A DNA stretch of 64,000 nucleotides from Tolypeutes matacus (lineage: Eukaryota > Chordata > Mammalia > Cingulata > Chlamyphoridae), in NCBI GenBank assembly GCA_026826555.1, contig JAKSZT010020895.1, forward strand, positions 584,832-648,831, in the 5' to 3' direction. The position numbers and the translations under genes are program-made. The notes under the pieces were generated by a model. The model made no database searches and was not told where the DNA came from. It saw only the letters and a program-made list of their open reading frames with translations. Within the stretch, counting starts at the first letter, position 1, and each line of letters begins with the position of its first letter. Below, in pieces: positions 12,982 through 24,880 of this stretch.

Positions 12982-12999
12982 AGGATGGAAAAATATTCC

Positions 13000-13700
13000 T
13001 AATCAATCACTAGGGTTAAGAGTGAGTGGTGCCATTCCCATTTCCACCCATTGATTCCTGGATCTATGAATCCTGGCCATGGAAGAAACAGCATCATAGA
13101 GTGGACACTGATTTAGAGCATACACAGCCTCCTGAAGAACATTGCCTCAGACCTGCAAGGTATTGTCACCTAGTTGGCACCATAACTGAGTCTTCAATAG
13201 GCCATTTCACCATTCTATCAATCTAGCTGCTTCATTATGTTGGGGCACGTGGTGACCAGTGAATTCCATGGGCATGTGTGCATACCTATACATCATTTGC
13301 TGTGAAATGGGTTCTTTGATCAGAAACAATCCTGTGTGTAATACCATGGTGGTGGATAAGACATTCAGTAACTCCACAGATGGCAGATTGGTCTCTCAGC
13401 AGTGGCTGTGGCTAAGTCAGCCTTGGTAACAGGAAGTCCATGTTGCTGAGCCCATGCATAATGTCCATCTCTACCTCTATGGCCACTTCATTCATGAGTG
13501 AATTGTTCAATGACAAGAGTTACTGCAGAAAGAGCCTGAGCATTAGACCAAAGAGCAGGTCATCTTATCTACTTGATTATCAAAATCTTCCTCTGCTGAA
13601 GTCACCCTCTGGTGAGCATTCACGTTGGACACAAATATTTTCATGTTCTTTGCCCACTCAGAAAGCTCTATCCACATACCTCTTCTTCAGACCTCTTTGT
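13000..13700 (-). pseudogene. ERVL integrase relic
   Basis: The zinc-binding HHCC region is around 13370-13500: a His-x4-His pair is recognisable but an in-frame stop falls between them, and the first Cys of the Cys pair reads as Arg. Catalytic-core wording follows towards 13000. The frame is broken several times, so it is non-functional. Confidence 0.7.
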
Positions 13701-14130
13701 CACTAATTTTCCAATCATGTTTCTTTCAAGTCCCTGACCATCCAGACAAACCATTGGCAACAGCCCATGAATCAGTGTACAATTGCATCTCCAGCCATTT
13801 CTTTTTCCAAGCAAAATAAACAAACACGTGCACTGTTCAAAGTTTTGCCCATTGGGAGGATTTGCCCTCTCCACTGTCCTTCAGGGATGTTCCAGAAAAG
13901 GGCTGTGGTGCTGCAGCTGTCTGCTTCTGGGTGGTACCTGCATATCGTGCAACACCATCTGTAAACCAGGCCTGAGTTTTCTCTTCCTCGGTCAACTGAT
14001 TGTAATGGATTACCCAAGAGTCCAAAGCTGTGGGCTGGGAAATAGAAGGTAATGTTGCAGGGGTGGTGACGTTGGGCATTTGGGCTACTTCCTCATGTAA
14101 TTTACTTGTACCTTCAGGGTTCTCTTGATC
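13700..14130 (-). pseudogene. ERVL RNase H relic
   Basis: An open stretch of 80 codons (13837-14079) contains WFTDG, the RNase H motif with its catalytic Asp, followed by an SGTSLKDSGEGKSSQW block typical of ERVL. It continues with a frame change towards 13670. This domain degrades the RNA strand during reverse transcription; here it is broken. Confidence 0.8.
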
Positions 14131-14299
14131 CTTATATCATATATAACACATCCAGTTTATTATGGAGTGCTGCTGTGCATGCCAACTGTATGACTTGATG
14201 GTTCAGACAACACCCAGCTCATGATAGGGACCTCAAATCTCATGGTAACTTGATGACCCATAATTAAGCATTCACTTTTTACTAAGGCCCAGTAACACA

Positions 14300-15400
14300 C
14301 CAAATCTGTTTTTCAAAAGGAGAGCAGTTATCTGCAGAGGATGGCAGGGATTTGATCCAAAATCCTAAGAGTCTGCATTGTGATTCTTCTATAGGGTCTT
14401 CCAAAGCATCTAGACACCATCTTTATTTGCCATTGACATTTCCAGCAATATTGGATCTGCTGGATCATGTGTCCCAAGTGGTAGTGCAGCTTGCACAGCA
14501 GCCTGGACCTTTTGGAGAGCTTCTTCTTGTTACCTTCACCAGTCAAAATTGGTAGCTTTTCTGGTCACTTGATTAAAGGTCCAGATTGGAACACCCAAAT
14601 GAGGAATGTGTTGTCTCCAAAATCCAAAGAGACCAACTAAACGGTGTGCCTCTTTTTTGTTTGTGGGGGATGACTAGATGCAACTTTAGAAGGAATGCTC
14701 CACACCATGAACACCTAGAAATTTCACTGACAAGGAAAGCCCTTGTATTTCTTTTTTTTTTTTTTTTTTTTTGGATTTATATCCCATTCTCCCTTACACA
14801 AATGCCTTACCAATAAATCTAGAGTCTTTGCTACTTCTTCCTCGCTAGGTCCTATTAATATGATATCATCAGTACAGTGGACCAGTGTGATGTTTTGTGG
14901 GTGGGAGAGATGATCAAGTTCCCTGTGGAAAATATTATGATAGAGGGCTGGAGAGTTCATATACCCCTGAGGCAGGACAGTGAAGGAATATTGCTGGCTT
15001 TGCTAGCTGAAAGCAAACTGTTTCCGGTGGTTCTTACTAATGAAAATTGAGAAAAAAAACATTTCCTCCATCAATAGCTACATACCAATTACCAGGGGAT
15101 TTATTGATTTGCTCAAGCAATGATACCACATCTGGGACAACCGCTGAGATTGGAGTCACCACCTGCTCAAGTTTACGCTAATCCACTGTCATCCTCCAAT
15201 ATCCATCTGCTTTCTGCACTAGTCAAATAGGAGAGTTGAATAAGACTGTAGTGGGAATCACCACCCCAGCATCCTTCAGATTTTTCATGGTGGCTCTGAT
15301 CTCACCTATCCCTCTGGGAATCCGTTATTGCTTTTATTATACTGCAGGGGCAGTTCTGGTGGCTTCCATTTGGCCTTTCCTATCAAAATAGCCCGCACTT
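14300..15400 (-). pseudogene. ERVL reverse transcriptase relic, altered active site
   Basis: The YxDD active-site box reads CTDD (near 14861-14875), followed by [22 protein letters not shown], a clear ERVL RT block. A run of 21 A on the coding strand (14752-14772 as T) interrupts the next conserved segment, encoding a Lys run. Upstream RT wording extends to about 15400 with stops. The Tyr-to-Cys change and the homopolymer both argue against activity. Confidence 0.85.
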
Positions 15401-15680
15401 CTCAAGTCAGGGAGCCAAGGTAGAGAATCTTCCAGTTACTGAATATGTCTATTCCAATTATGCATTCTGGAACTGGGGAAATAACCACAGAATGGGTCCA
15501 GGGAACCACTGAACTGACTGAGAGATGGGCTTCAGCTAAATCTCCATCAATCACCTGATCTCCATAAGCCCCTACACTGACAGATGGACCACAGTGACAT
15601 TTTTTTTCTCCTGGAATTAATGTCACTTGAGCCAGTGTCTAATAATCCTTGAAATGTCTGATCATTGTCTTTTCCCCAAA
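15370..15680 (-). pseudogene. ERVL protease to RT junction relic
   Basis: The DTG catalytic motif of the retroviral aspartic protease is at 15631-15639. The following TLIPG block is in the next frame, so a small indel separates them. The open stretch then runs through CIIGIDIFSNW, the start of the RT region. The protease would cleave Gag-Pol; this copy is frameshifted. Confidence 0.82.
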
Positions 15681-15827
15681 GTAGTTATTCGGATAAAAGG
15701 CCATAATTGTCCTTAGGAGAGCTGGGAGGAAGATTAATAGTATAAATTTTTTGGCAGTTTAACAGGATCTTTCCCCAAGGGGACTGGCCTTCTCTTCATT
15801 CAAGGGGCTCTGGGTCTGTAAACTGTC

Positions 15828-17629
15828 TCAAGTCAGGGAATTCATTAAGGAAAAATGATTCTTTGCATCTGCATTTCTAGTTAGGGTTTTGTTCACTTGA
15901 TGTAGAACACTTCTGCTTATACAGATGCAGAGGACTTTAGTAGACTGCCCATGTATTTCACTTCTAGGTAACTTATGATCTATTAGCCAATGCCATAATT
16001 TTATGCAACTCAAACTATTTTGATTGCTGCTTTGAATCTGCCTTTCATTGAAGTAGCCATGCCCACCTTGTCTTTGGCAATTAACTGCCGATACTTGACT
16101 TTTACTGTCCCGAGATCCAATCATCCCCATAATGTTTTAGGATTCTAATTCCATTACAACCATCACAACAGTAATATCTGAACTACAGAGAAGATCAATG
16201 ACAGAGCTATTCAGGAAAGATGGAGTTAGTCTTACAAATTTATTCCTCACATTCCTGGTTGAAGGTGTGTTTTCTGGACACTCTTGGGGTATATGGGCAG
16301 GTCTTAAATGATAAATCCATTCTACCAATCCAGTCTCTCTAAACCTTTTAATTCCCTCTTCTATTATACACCGGGGCAAATCAGGCATCTCAGCCTCAGA
16401 CATGCTAGGCCATCTTTTGCTCCATGTTTCAGTCAGCCACCCAAACAAACTGTTAGAGCCAGTTCTAACCCCTCAAACTACAACATTGAATTCAGAATTT
16501 CTGCTTAGTGGGCCCATATCAATAAATTCAGCCAACTTTGTATTACTTCCAACATTATCCCATACCCTTAGTATACATTCCCATACATATTTTCCTGATT
16601 TCTGTCTATATAAGTTGGAAAACTCATGCAGTTCCTTTAGAGTATATCATAATTCTTCATGAGTCACACCCTGTATTTCACCTTTCGGTGCTTGTTGGGA
16701 TTTTAGTCTAGTAATACGTTTTGAAGAGAAGAGGGGAAGTGGGGAATTGGGCAGGGAGAAAGATTAGAAATGCCTTGCAAGCTACTGACCTCAGGGCATT
16801 CCTTTGTATTTTCATCTCATAAAACAGGATTAATCTCTTCAAGCAGGGGTTTGAAGGCAGATACCTCAGGGCAAGGTGGAAGTTGGGCAGTGCATGCTAG
16901 AGTTTGGCTTGTACCAACCTCAAGGCTGTAAGGAGGTCCAGACTCCCTGGGACAGGCTGGAGGCTGGGTGATACAAGGTTGACAAAATGTGGTCTCCACA
17001 GGGCTTGTCATCACAGATTTATCTGGCAAAGTCTCAGAAGAATTTATAGTTCCAATGTCTTCACCAATATCATATTCACCCTATAGGTCTCCTTCTCAAT
17101 CCTCAGGGTTCCTCTCTTTTCCAACAAGGCCTTCACTGTGAGGTTGAGATTTTAGTTTCCTTTGTAACTCTGCTTCTCTACAATGTGAATCTGAGTCTGG
17201 TTTTCAGAGATCTCAAGCCTGTGGGTGAAGGAAACAAAATTTTCTTTCAGAGCACACATAGTAACTTTTATTCATGCAGCATTTAAATAATACCTTTAGC
17301 TCATCTCTTTCTTTTGTAACTATATCCAGATTATCTAAGAGGAGCCATTTAACATCATTGTACCTTTTGACTCCATAAAACTTTATTATGTTTATGAAAA
17401 CATTCTTACTCAGATCCTTGCTTCTTATAAGCTTGGAAGTAGGGGAATCCAGTGATGATAGTTTGCGTATATCCATTGCCAACTCACACCATGGACTGTT
17501 AGTGGCCTCTTCATTATTGGAAAGGGAGTCATTAGTACCCTTGGGTACAATTAGAGTAGAAGACCAGTTGCAAAACTCCCAGAACCACTTCAGAAATCCT
17601 ATGTTAAAATTCTGTTCCTCAAGAACCAC
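15828..17629 (-). pseudogene. ERVL gag relic
   Basis: The N-terminal gag portion is open for 138 codons (17629-17213) just inside the 5' LTR. A further block with RWPSMSEAEMPDLPRC is open at 16448-16137, and a distal stretch at 16130-15828 reaches towards protease. Stops and shifts separate them. Gag would form the viral particle core. Confidence 0.78.
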
Positions 17630-17643
17630 TCCTGGTAGGAAGC

Positions 17644-18093
17644 TGTATTAATCAGCTTTCTCTAGGGAAACAAAATCAACAGGAGATATCTTTAAATAGT
17701 ATGAGATTTTATAAAATTCTCTCACAAGACTGTGGTAATGCGCAAGTCCAGATTCTGAAGTCAGACTACAAATCGAGCTCAGATGAAAGTTCAATGAAGG
17801 TCCTTGATGAGATTCCAGGAGAGGTTAGGTAACCAAAGAGGAGCTGGGAAATTCTCTCTGAATGTTTAAGTCACTTCTCCTTTTAAGGCATTCAACTGAT
17901 TGGATAAAACACCACTCATTGCCTACAGCAATCTCCCTGGTTGATCATAGATCTAATCAGCCATCTATGCAGTAAACTCAATGATGTCTAAAGTCCTTGA
18001 ATTTCCTTGTACTACAATTAGCCCAATGCTTGCTTGACCAAACCACTTGGCACAATTGCCTGGCCAAGTTGACACATTAGCCTAACCATCACA
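17644..18093 (-). repeat. ERVL 5' LTR
   Basis: 450 bp, minus-strand TGTGATGGTTAGGCTAATG to TGATTAATACA, followed directly on the minus strand by the gag leader. The right flank carries TSD ATAGT. Confidence 0.92.
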
Positions 18094-18990
18094 ATAGTAT
18101 ACAGAACTAAAATTATTTTTGCATTGATCTACTTATCCTCAAAACTTGCTACTTCCAATAACATTTTTGAAGATACCACTAGATTGTTTATATTAATGAT
18201 AATGTGGTCTGAAGAAAAGCAGTAATTTTGCCATTACAGATGGCTATTATTTCAGCACTGAGCAGTTATTATATTAGCTATTGCTAGATGTCCTTCCTTT
18301 CTCAAATTGAGCAATTTGCATTTTATCTTAGTTTTCTCAGAATTTTTCTCAGTACTAGGTGTTGAATTTTATCAGAAGATTTTCTAGTGTCTGCTTAATT
18401 GATCAATTTTGTTTGTTTCTTAATGCAGTGAATTACATTGATTCATTTTCTACTGTTGATACCAACAAAGCTTTCAGAAGAGAAACCCCACTTTTTCATG
18501 ACGTATCATCATTTTTATATATTGTTAGATACAATTTATTAAATATTGTTTAGAATTTCTGTATCTATATTCAGGAAGGATAAGGTCTGCAGTTTTATTT
18601 TCTTTTTAATGTCTTTAATTTTAGTATAAGGGTTATGTTGGCCTCATAGATTGAATGGAAAAGTATTTTCTTGTCTTTGATTCTTTTGCAGGAATGTATG
18701 TATAATTGGTAGTGACTTTTAACAAAAATTTTAGTAGGCTTCACTCTTGATGTCATCTAGATCTAGCCTGTTTTGTGGGGAGGTTTTTAACTAAAATCAA
18801 TTACTTTAACAGAAATAGGGCTCTTCAGTTTGCATGTATCTTCTTGCATGACAATTGTTATGATGTTTCTTTCAAGGATTTTGTCCATTTCACCTAAATT
18901 GTCAAAGGTTTTGGTATAAAGCTGTTCATAGCATGTCCTTACTTTTATTTTGATAACTAGAATCTATAGGGATGTCTTCTTACTCAATTC
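18094..18990 (-). mobile_element. Old LINE-1 ORF2 fragment, right half
   Basis: Antisense LINE-1 ORF2 sequence resuming straight after the ERVL TSD and continuing the segment that ends at 11664. Many stops; the right edge is approximate. Confidence 0.72.
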
Positions 18991-19696
18991 TGAAATAAGA
19001 AATATATGCCTTATCAGTTTTCTATTGTCATTCTTACCAGAGTCATATTAATTTATGAAACAAAGTTTTTTGACCTTAACTCCTATAGGAATATATTCTA
19101 AAAGCAAAACAGTCTTCAGAAGAAATTAAAAAGGCAATCAATACATTTAATTTTTGAAATAAATGTTGTCATGGCTATTTTGAAATGATCATTTATATTA
19201 GAAGAATACAAAGAAATAAGTTCATTTTAAGCATCAAGATATGCAGCAAAATATAAAATCAAATCAATAATATCAAAGAAATTTCGTAAAAGTTCTGTAT
19301 TCTTAAGTTTCAATCACCTCATGATTTCTTGTTAGTAATTCATATTCTGTAGCTCTGTCTTCATAAAATTCTAAAAATCAATTATAACCAAGTAGTAATG
19401 AATTCCACTAATGCCTAAATTACCGTGTCTAAATTCACTCACCACAAAAAGAAGCCAGAAGTTCTGGAAGAAATGACTGATTTCAGATATGGGGAAGGAA
19501 ATGTTTAAAATGAGCCTGGAAGTTATCATTGTATCAAAAAGCACAGAACCAATCTAAAATTAAAGGGAAGGACACAGTAGTCAGAGTTCCAAATTACCTA
19601 AAAAAAGAAAAGTTGAATATCTAAAATAAAAACATTGCTGTGGCTTAAAACTCATCATATATCAGGAGTCAGCACAGTTTTTCAGATAATGGCCAG
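18991..19696. other. No recognisable gene or element
   Basis: AT-rich, with no open frame of note, no RNA gene and no repeat edges that I can support. Confidence 0.45.
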
Positions 19697-19950
19697 TGTT
19701 TTAGTTTCCTAAGCTGTCCACAAATACCATGAAACAGTTTGGCTTAAGCAATGGGAATTTATTGGCTTACAGTTTTGAGGCTATAAGAAAGTCCAAATCA
19801 AGATGTCATAAAACTTGTGGTTAAAAGTAAGCAGCTATATGAGCACACCCTTCTTCCCCCTCTTCTGATGCCCACTTTGCAGAACCTGAGGGTTCCCCTT
19901 CCATTACTGTTGCCATCACTAGCTGTCTCATGATATGAGAATTATGCACC
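19697..19950 (-). mobile_element. MLT1-like LTR fragment
   Basis: Begins TGTTTTAGTTTCCTAAGCTG and continues with the 'cttaagcaatgggaatttattgg' block, the reverse complement of the AATAAATTC...TTAAGCCA 3' end of MaLR/MLT1 LTRs. The right edge is uncertain. Confidence 0.7.
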
Positions 19951-20855
19951 AAAATACAAAGGTGTTGAATTCATTGATCAATGATTTGAAAAAATAGATG
20001 TACCTTTGTGCAATATATTTAGAATATTTTCTTTCTCATCATTGCTTAATGTGACATCAGAAGTTGTCCAATAAAAAGGTCATATGTATGCAATAAACTA
20101 CACTGAACTGAGTTTATTCCATTAGCTTGTAAGTTTTATCAAGTAAAATAAGTATGTTGTGGCAGACTAAGATAATATGAAACTTATCATATTATGTAAT
20201 ACAAAGGAAAAAAATGTAAAACTGTAAAATAGTATAAAATGCAGAATCCTCTTAATGCCACATTATATTACAATTTATATGAAATTACTAAAAAGTGAAG
20301 TTCACTCTTATTGAAATATAATATAAAGCTGCTACAAAAAAATTTTTAAATAAATTACACAATAAGTTTATTGAATTCATGATAATTCTTCAAAAATATT
20401 TTCTGGTATAAAATTCATTTTAAAAATGTTTATTGTGATTTGCTTTTGACTATGTACTTTAAGGATATATCTAAAATCCTTATGAAATAGATAATTCATG
20501 TTTTAAACTGAGAACACCAAATTGAGCATGGTAAGTGAACTAGCCAATACCATTCATCATGTTTTGCAATAGTCTAAAGGAAATTCATAATCAAATATGT
20601 GCCCAAGTGGTCTTAAAACTATGAAATCATAATTGACATACTCTCAAATGTCTTCACAAAAAAATGTGAAAAAATACTTCAAAATATTGTATTATAGAAA
20701 ATAACCCTAAGACATTATTTTGTAGTGACAATATCACAGAGGTCTAAGACATAGTGTCTAGGAAAGTGATTTTCTGTCTACCAGGTCTTGATAGTTCTAA
20801 TAAATTTTGGAATACAATCCTCTTTTCCATTCCAGCAATTACTCCATTGGTTTGT
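19951..20855. other. No recognisable gene or element
   Basis: AT-rich spacer with only short, low-complexity frames. Confidence 0.45.
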
Positions 20856-20859
20856 TCGT

Positions 20860-20970
20860 TTTCTTCCTTCCTTCCTCCGACCCTCCCTCCCTCCTTTCCT
20901 TCCTTCCTTCTGTCCTTCCTCCATTCCTTCCTTCTTCCTTCCTTCTTCCTTCCTTCTTTCCTTCCTTTTT
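20860..20970. repeat. (TTCC)n / (CCTT)n microsatellite
   Basis: Imperfect pyrimidine-only tetranucleotide array. The Ser/Leu/Pro/Phe-rich frames across it on both strands are artefacts of the repeat. Confidence 0.92.
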
Positions 20971-21985
20971 CACCTTCTCCCTCTTTGTTTCTCTCTTTCT
21001 TACTATTTCTACCCACTCCCACTGCCATAACAAAATGATTTTGAACTCAAAACTTCAGGTTTTCTCCTATTAAACAAAATTATCTAAATGTTTTTTTTAT
21101 AAAAGTAAATCATGAAGGACAAAATGGGTGATGTCAAAGAATACTTGAAAGAAGCATTATTTTACTAAAATAATAGATCCAGGAGAATAGATTTTACTTT
21201 TGTAAATCCAATAAATTGTATGATATTGATCCATTGATCCATCTTTGCCTAAAAGACCACAATGGGTTGTCAAATGGTATTTTTAATATTTTGTGACATT
21301 TTTTAGATGATATTAAGCATCAATCGATAAACTCTTTAGTTAGATAATATCAGGTATGGCTAAATGAAAAGAAATGTAGAGTCATCCTATATAACATGCC
21401 TCTTTTGTAAATTCTTTTAAAAAATTATGGCTCCCAAATTTATATGATCCCCAGTTCTTTTCAAGTCCTATACTTGTGAAGTTCATTTTAAAAAGCCAAA
21501 TCCCACAAATAGATTACAAATATTATTTCAGGGCAGACAGGAACCTTTTTCTATGTACAGTTATAGTGACTATTAGATATTTGCCATTTAAAATTTCTCA
21601 GGGCTATGTCCAATTACCTAGGAAGCCAATTGACCTAGAACCAAAAAAATTACTAAAAGAAGTTGGATGGCACGCAAAGAAAAGTAAGCCCAATTAGATA
21701 GTATTTAAAAAGCCAGTTAGAGAGTGTATTTTTACCAAATCAGAAGGAAAAGATAACAAGTTCATGTGCTCATACCAAAATGGCCAAGACCTTAAAGAGC
21801 ATTACTAAGGACAGGAACCTGCACAAATAGAATTAAGATTCAAGAATCTGTCAAAAATCTAAACCTTATACTCACAGTGAGTCATCTGTGACTCTAGTAA
21901 TCTTGTTCTGTGGAACTTGGCAAAATTTGTCCACTTCATTCTGTCATGTTTCTGAAGGAATTCTTTTTGCATATGTATGTCTCTT
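20971..21985. other. No recognisable gene or element
   Basis: AT-rich sequence. One 73-codon frame (21476-21697) has no recognisable motif. Confidence 0.45.
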
Positions 21986-21989
21986 GCAC

Positions 21990-22370
21990 TTTAATCTTTT
22001 TCAAAATGGATTTAGTTATTTTAATTGTTATCTTATATATAAATTAAAAATAATCTTACCTACATCTAGAAAAAAACTCATGCTTCAACTTTGATCAGAT
22101 TAGTGATATATTTGATTATAAATCAAGGGAATAGCCATCTTTACTATGTAGATTCTTCCAATCCATGAATGCAATGTCTCTGTGTTTAATTAGATCTTTG
22201 ATTTCATTCATTGTTTTGTAGTTTTCAGGATGCAAGCCCTGTACATGTTCTGTTATATTTACACCTCAGTATTATCATGTTATTGAGCAATTGTAAATGG
22301 CATTCATTTTAAATTTGTTGCCCAGATATTCATTTGTAGTACATAAAAAATCAATAAAAATTGATTTTTT
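21990..22370 (-). mobile_element. Old LINE-1 ORF2 fragment
   Basis: Antisense LINE-1 wording ('gaatagccatctttactatgtag', 'ccatgaatgcaatgtctctg'), from the reverse transcriptase C-terminal side. Decayed; edges approximate. Confidence 0.7.
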
Positions 22371-23480
22371 TTTTCATTTAAAAATGTGTTATTTGTATCA
22401 ATGTTACAGCTGCCATAACATTAAATCTGCTTTGGTCAGCAGTGGGTCCCCATTCCCCCATTTTTTTCCATTCCTCAATATTGAGGAGATTAGGAAGATG
22501 TTAGTCTGAGAACAGAGGTAGATATTATATAGACATAAAATTGGAGTTGTTTTGCTTGCAGTTGAAGGTATGACTTATTTTGGGGGTGAAGCTGGTCCAT
22601 CCTCATCACTTTAGTTAGTTGGACACAGAGGACCTGAGGAACTAGAACACAGGTCTTGACAGTGTAGCTATACTAGGTTTCAGGGCTCAACCAGGACATG
22701 AACAATCCCAGCATTTTAGTCTCTGAGAACTGTACTTAACAGGTGAATTGAAAATTATAGGGTCAGATAAAAGCAGTAGAAGAATCATGATTAGAGAATT
22801 TAGAAATGGGTACATCCATGCTATATTGGGGAAATAGATTTGCATATATTCCAGGTTAAGGCCCACTGAGGGAGTGTTAATTTCATGATGCCATGTGGCT
22901 TGACTATGCTGTCTGGACATCCCTAAGGCACTCCAGAGCACTTTTGTGTAAGGATTTGTTTATTCTGGCAGTTTCTGAAGTCTGATTATGATCTGCATAG
23001 ATGCAACCTCCTGAATGGCCTCCCAACTCACTTTGAATTCCCTTGGACATAATAATTTTATTTTATTTAATATTTCCTCCTTAAACAAATTCTTTCTTCA
23101 AATGCATCCCTGATTAACACATGTTAATAATCCCTTGGTGCCAGATAGTTCATCCTGGCGGCTCATGTCCCACGTTCAGAGGGAAGGTATAGAGTTTATT
23201 TGCAGAGTTTGGCATAGAGAGAGGCCACTTTTGAGTAACTAGAAAGTTTTCAGGGAACAACTCTTAGGTACTAATTATACTTATGCTTAATTTCATTATT
23301 ACAAGATTAAGTTTCATAAATTCAAGGCTTAAAATCAAGGGCTTAGTTGGCCTGTTTCCTTTTTATTAGGAAAAGCCTATATAATCCAGACCTTTTAGCC
23401 ATTTTATTTGAGACAAAAGCAGACTCCCCCAGGAGGGAGGTTTAAGATTATGCAAGCTACTGTGGGGGTCTTTAACTACC
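22371..23480. other. No recognisable gene or element
   Basis: Unassigned, slightly less AT-rich sequence. No motif-bearing frame. Confidence 0.4.
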
Positions 23481-23489
23481 CAGATCTGG

Positions 23490-23735
23490 CAGAAATGAAA
23501 AATCCAATCATTAATTTTATATGGAAAGGTAGACAAAGCCATCTTGAATAAGAATAATGAAATTGTAAGTCTCACACTTCCTGATCTTAAAAGTATTTAC
23601 AAAGTTGTACTAATTGTAACAGCATGGTTTTGGCAGAAGGAAAGACATATAGACTAATGGAATCAACTTGAAAGCTCAGAAATCAACACTCAAATTTTGA
23701 CTTACTGATAGGCTACACAATGTGCTTCTGCCTTT
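23490..23735 (+). mobile_element. Old LINE-1 ORF2 fragment
   Basis: Sense-strand equivalent of 'TKYIWRGK...[19 protein letters not shown]' in the intact-motif copy: 'attttatatggaaaggtagacaaagcc', then 'cttcctgatcttaaaag' and 'gtaacagcatggttttggcag'. Short and decayed. Confidence 0.75.
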
Positions 23736-23839
23736 GATTTTATTACACCTCACCTCTTTACATGGTATATAGGAGAAAATTGGGAAGATGGTTCTGTTAG
23801 TGAGATGGTAATATTATGGGAATAAATCTGACAGAAAAC

Positions 23840-24220
23840 CATATGCCTAAAGCAAGGGGAAGCCCAGATAAAGGTGACATTGCTCCAGCTGCTGGGAGAA
23901 GGTTTGTTCAGCTCATAAGCAAAGAACCCAAGAAGTCCTGCAACTTGTGATCCTGTAAAGTGTTGGTAACATGGTGAGAAATCTGAGTGCCCTAATCAAT
24001 GGTAACAGCTCTGTGGGCAGACCCAACCAGTAGTCGATCCATGTAAAATGACAGTCTGATGCTCAGGTAGTACTGCAGCGGGATCCTTGTTTTCCGATTC
24101 AAGGCATTGGTTACGTGATTCAGGCAAATCAAAGTGATAAATTTGCACATTTTGCTGATTAATTAAGCAAAGTTTCAACTTCATAAGAGGGAGAACGTTC
24201 AATCTGTTAATGACAATCAA
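23840..24220 (-). other. Unidentified protein-like stretch
   Basis: The minus strand is open for 74 codons (24220-23996) with a mixed, non-repetitive composition, including HFDLPESRNQCLESENKDP. Other minus-strand frames stay open further left. I do not recognise the family. It could be a piece of a processed pseudogene or an ERV relic. It ends close to the solo LTR at 24270. Confidence 0.25.
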
Positions 24221-24269
24221 GAAACAAGAAAGAGATAAGCAGCATGGTATATGAATGAGAATTGGTGAG

Positions 24270-24875
24270 TGTATTAGTCAGCCAAAGGGGTGCTGATGCA
24301 AAATACTAGAAGTTGTTTGGTTTTTATAAAGGGTATTTATTTGGGATAGAAGCTTACAGTTACCAGGTCATAAAGCATAAAATCTATTGCCACATGTTGG
24401 AGCAAGATGGCTGCCATATCTACCAGGGCTCAAGCTTCCTAGATTCCTCTCTTCCCGGGGTTCATTTCTCTCTGGGCTCAGCACCTCTGTTTTCTCCACA
24501 AGGTCAGCTATAGATGATGAGGTTCTTGCCTGTCTCCACAAGGCCAGTTGTAGACTATCAGGTGACCTGCTCTGCCTCTCTCCCTGGGGCTTCTGCCCTG
24601 TCTAAGGAGCCAACTCTATTCCTCTGTGTTCTTCTCCTGTGTTTTCATTTCCTGGACTCCATCTCAAAATACCAGCATCAAAAACTCCAACTTTATCCTT
24701 TGTCATGTCTTTTATCTGGGATTCCCCACCCACCAAGGGACAGGGACTCAACACCTTACTGACGTGACCCAATCAAAGCCCTAATCATAATTTAATCACA
24801 CCCAGGGACAGACCAGTTTGCAAACATAATCTAATATCTACTATTGTAATTCATGAACCATATCAAACTGCTACA
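24270..24875 (-). mobile_element. Solo LTR, ERVL-like family A
   Basis: Same family as 7397-8058. Perfect 5-bp TSD gtgag (24265-24269 and 24876-24880). The minus-strand sequence starts TGTAGCAGTTTGATATGG and ends TGACTAATACA. Confidence 0.9.
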
Positions 24876-24880
24876 GTGAG

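Larger units (their letters stand above)
11665..18093 (-). mobile_element. ERVL endogenous retrovirus provirus, two LTRs
   Basis: A class III (ERVL-type) provirus on the minus strand. Both LTRs are present (17644-18093 as 5' LTR, 11665-12116 as 3' LTR). The 5-bp TSD ATAGT is perfect on both sides (11660-11664 and 18094-18098). Internal order on the minus strand is gag, protease, RT, RNase H, integrase, dUTPase; a dUTPase after pol and no env are typical of ERVL. A polypurine tract (AAGGGGTGG) sits just before the 3' LTR. The start of the internal region after the 5' LTR resembles the ERVL primer-binding region (tRNA-Leu type by family knowledge). All genes carry stops or frameshifts. Confidence 0.93.

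Noticed and set aside
20754..21038. Open frames of 80-94 codons on both strands, Ser/Leu/Pro/Phe- or Lys/Arg/Glu/Gly-rich
   Set aside because: They only translate the TTCC microsatellite. All frames stay open because the repeat contains no stop.
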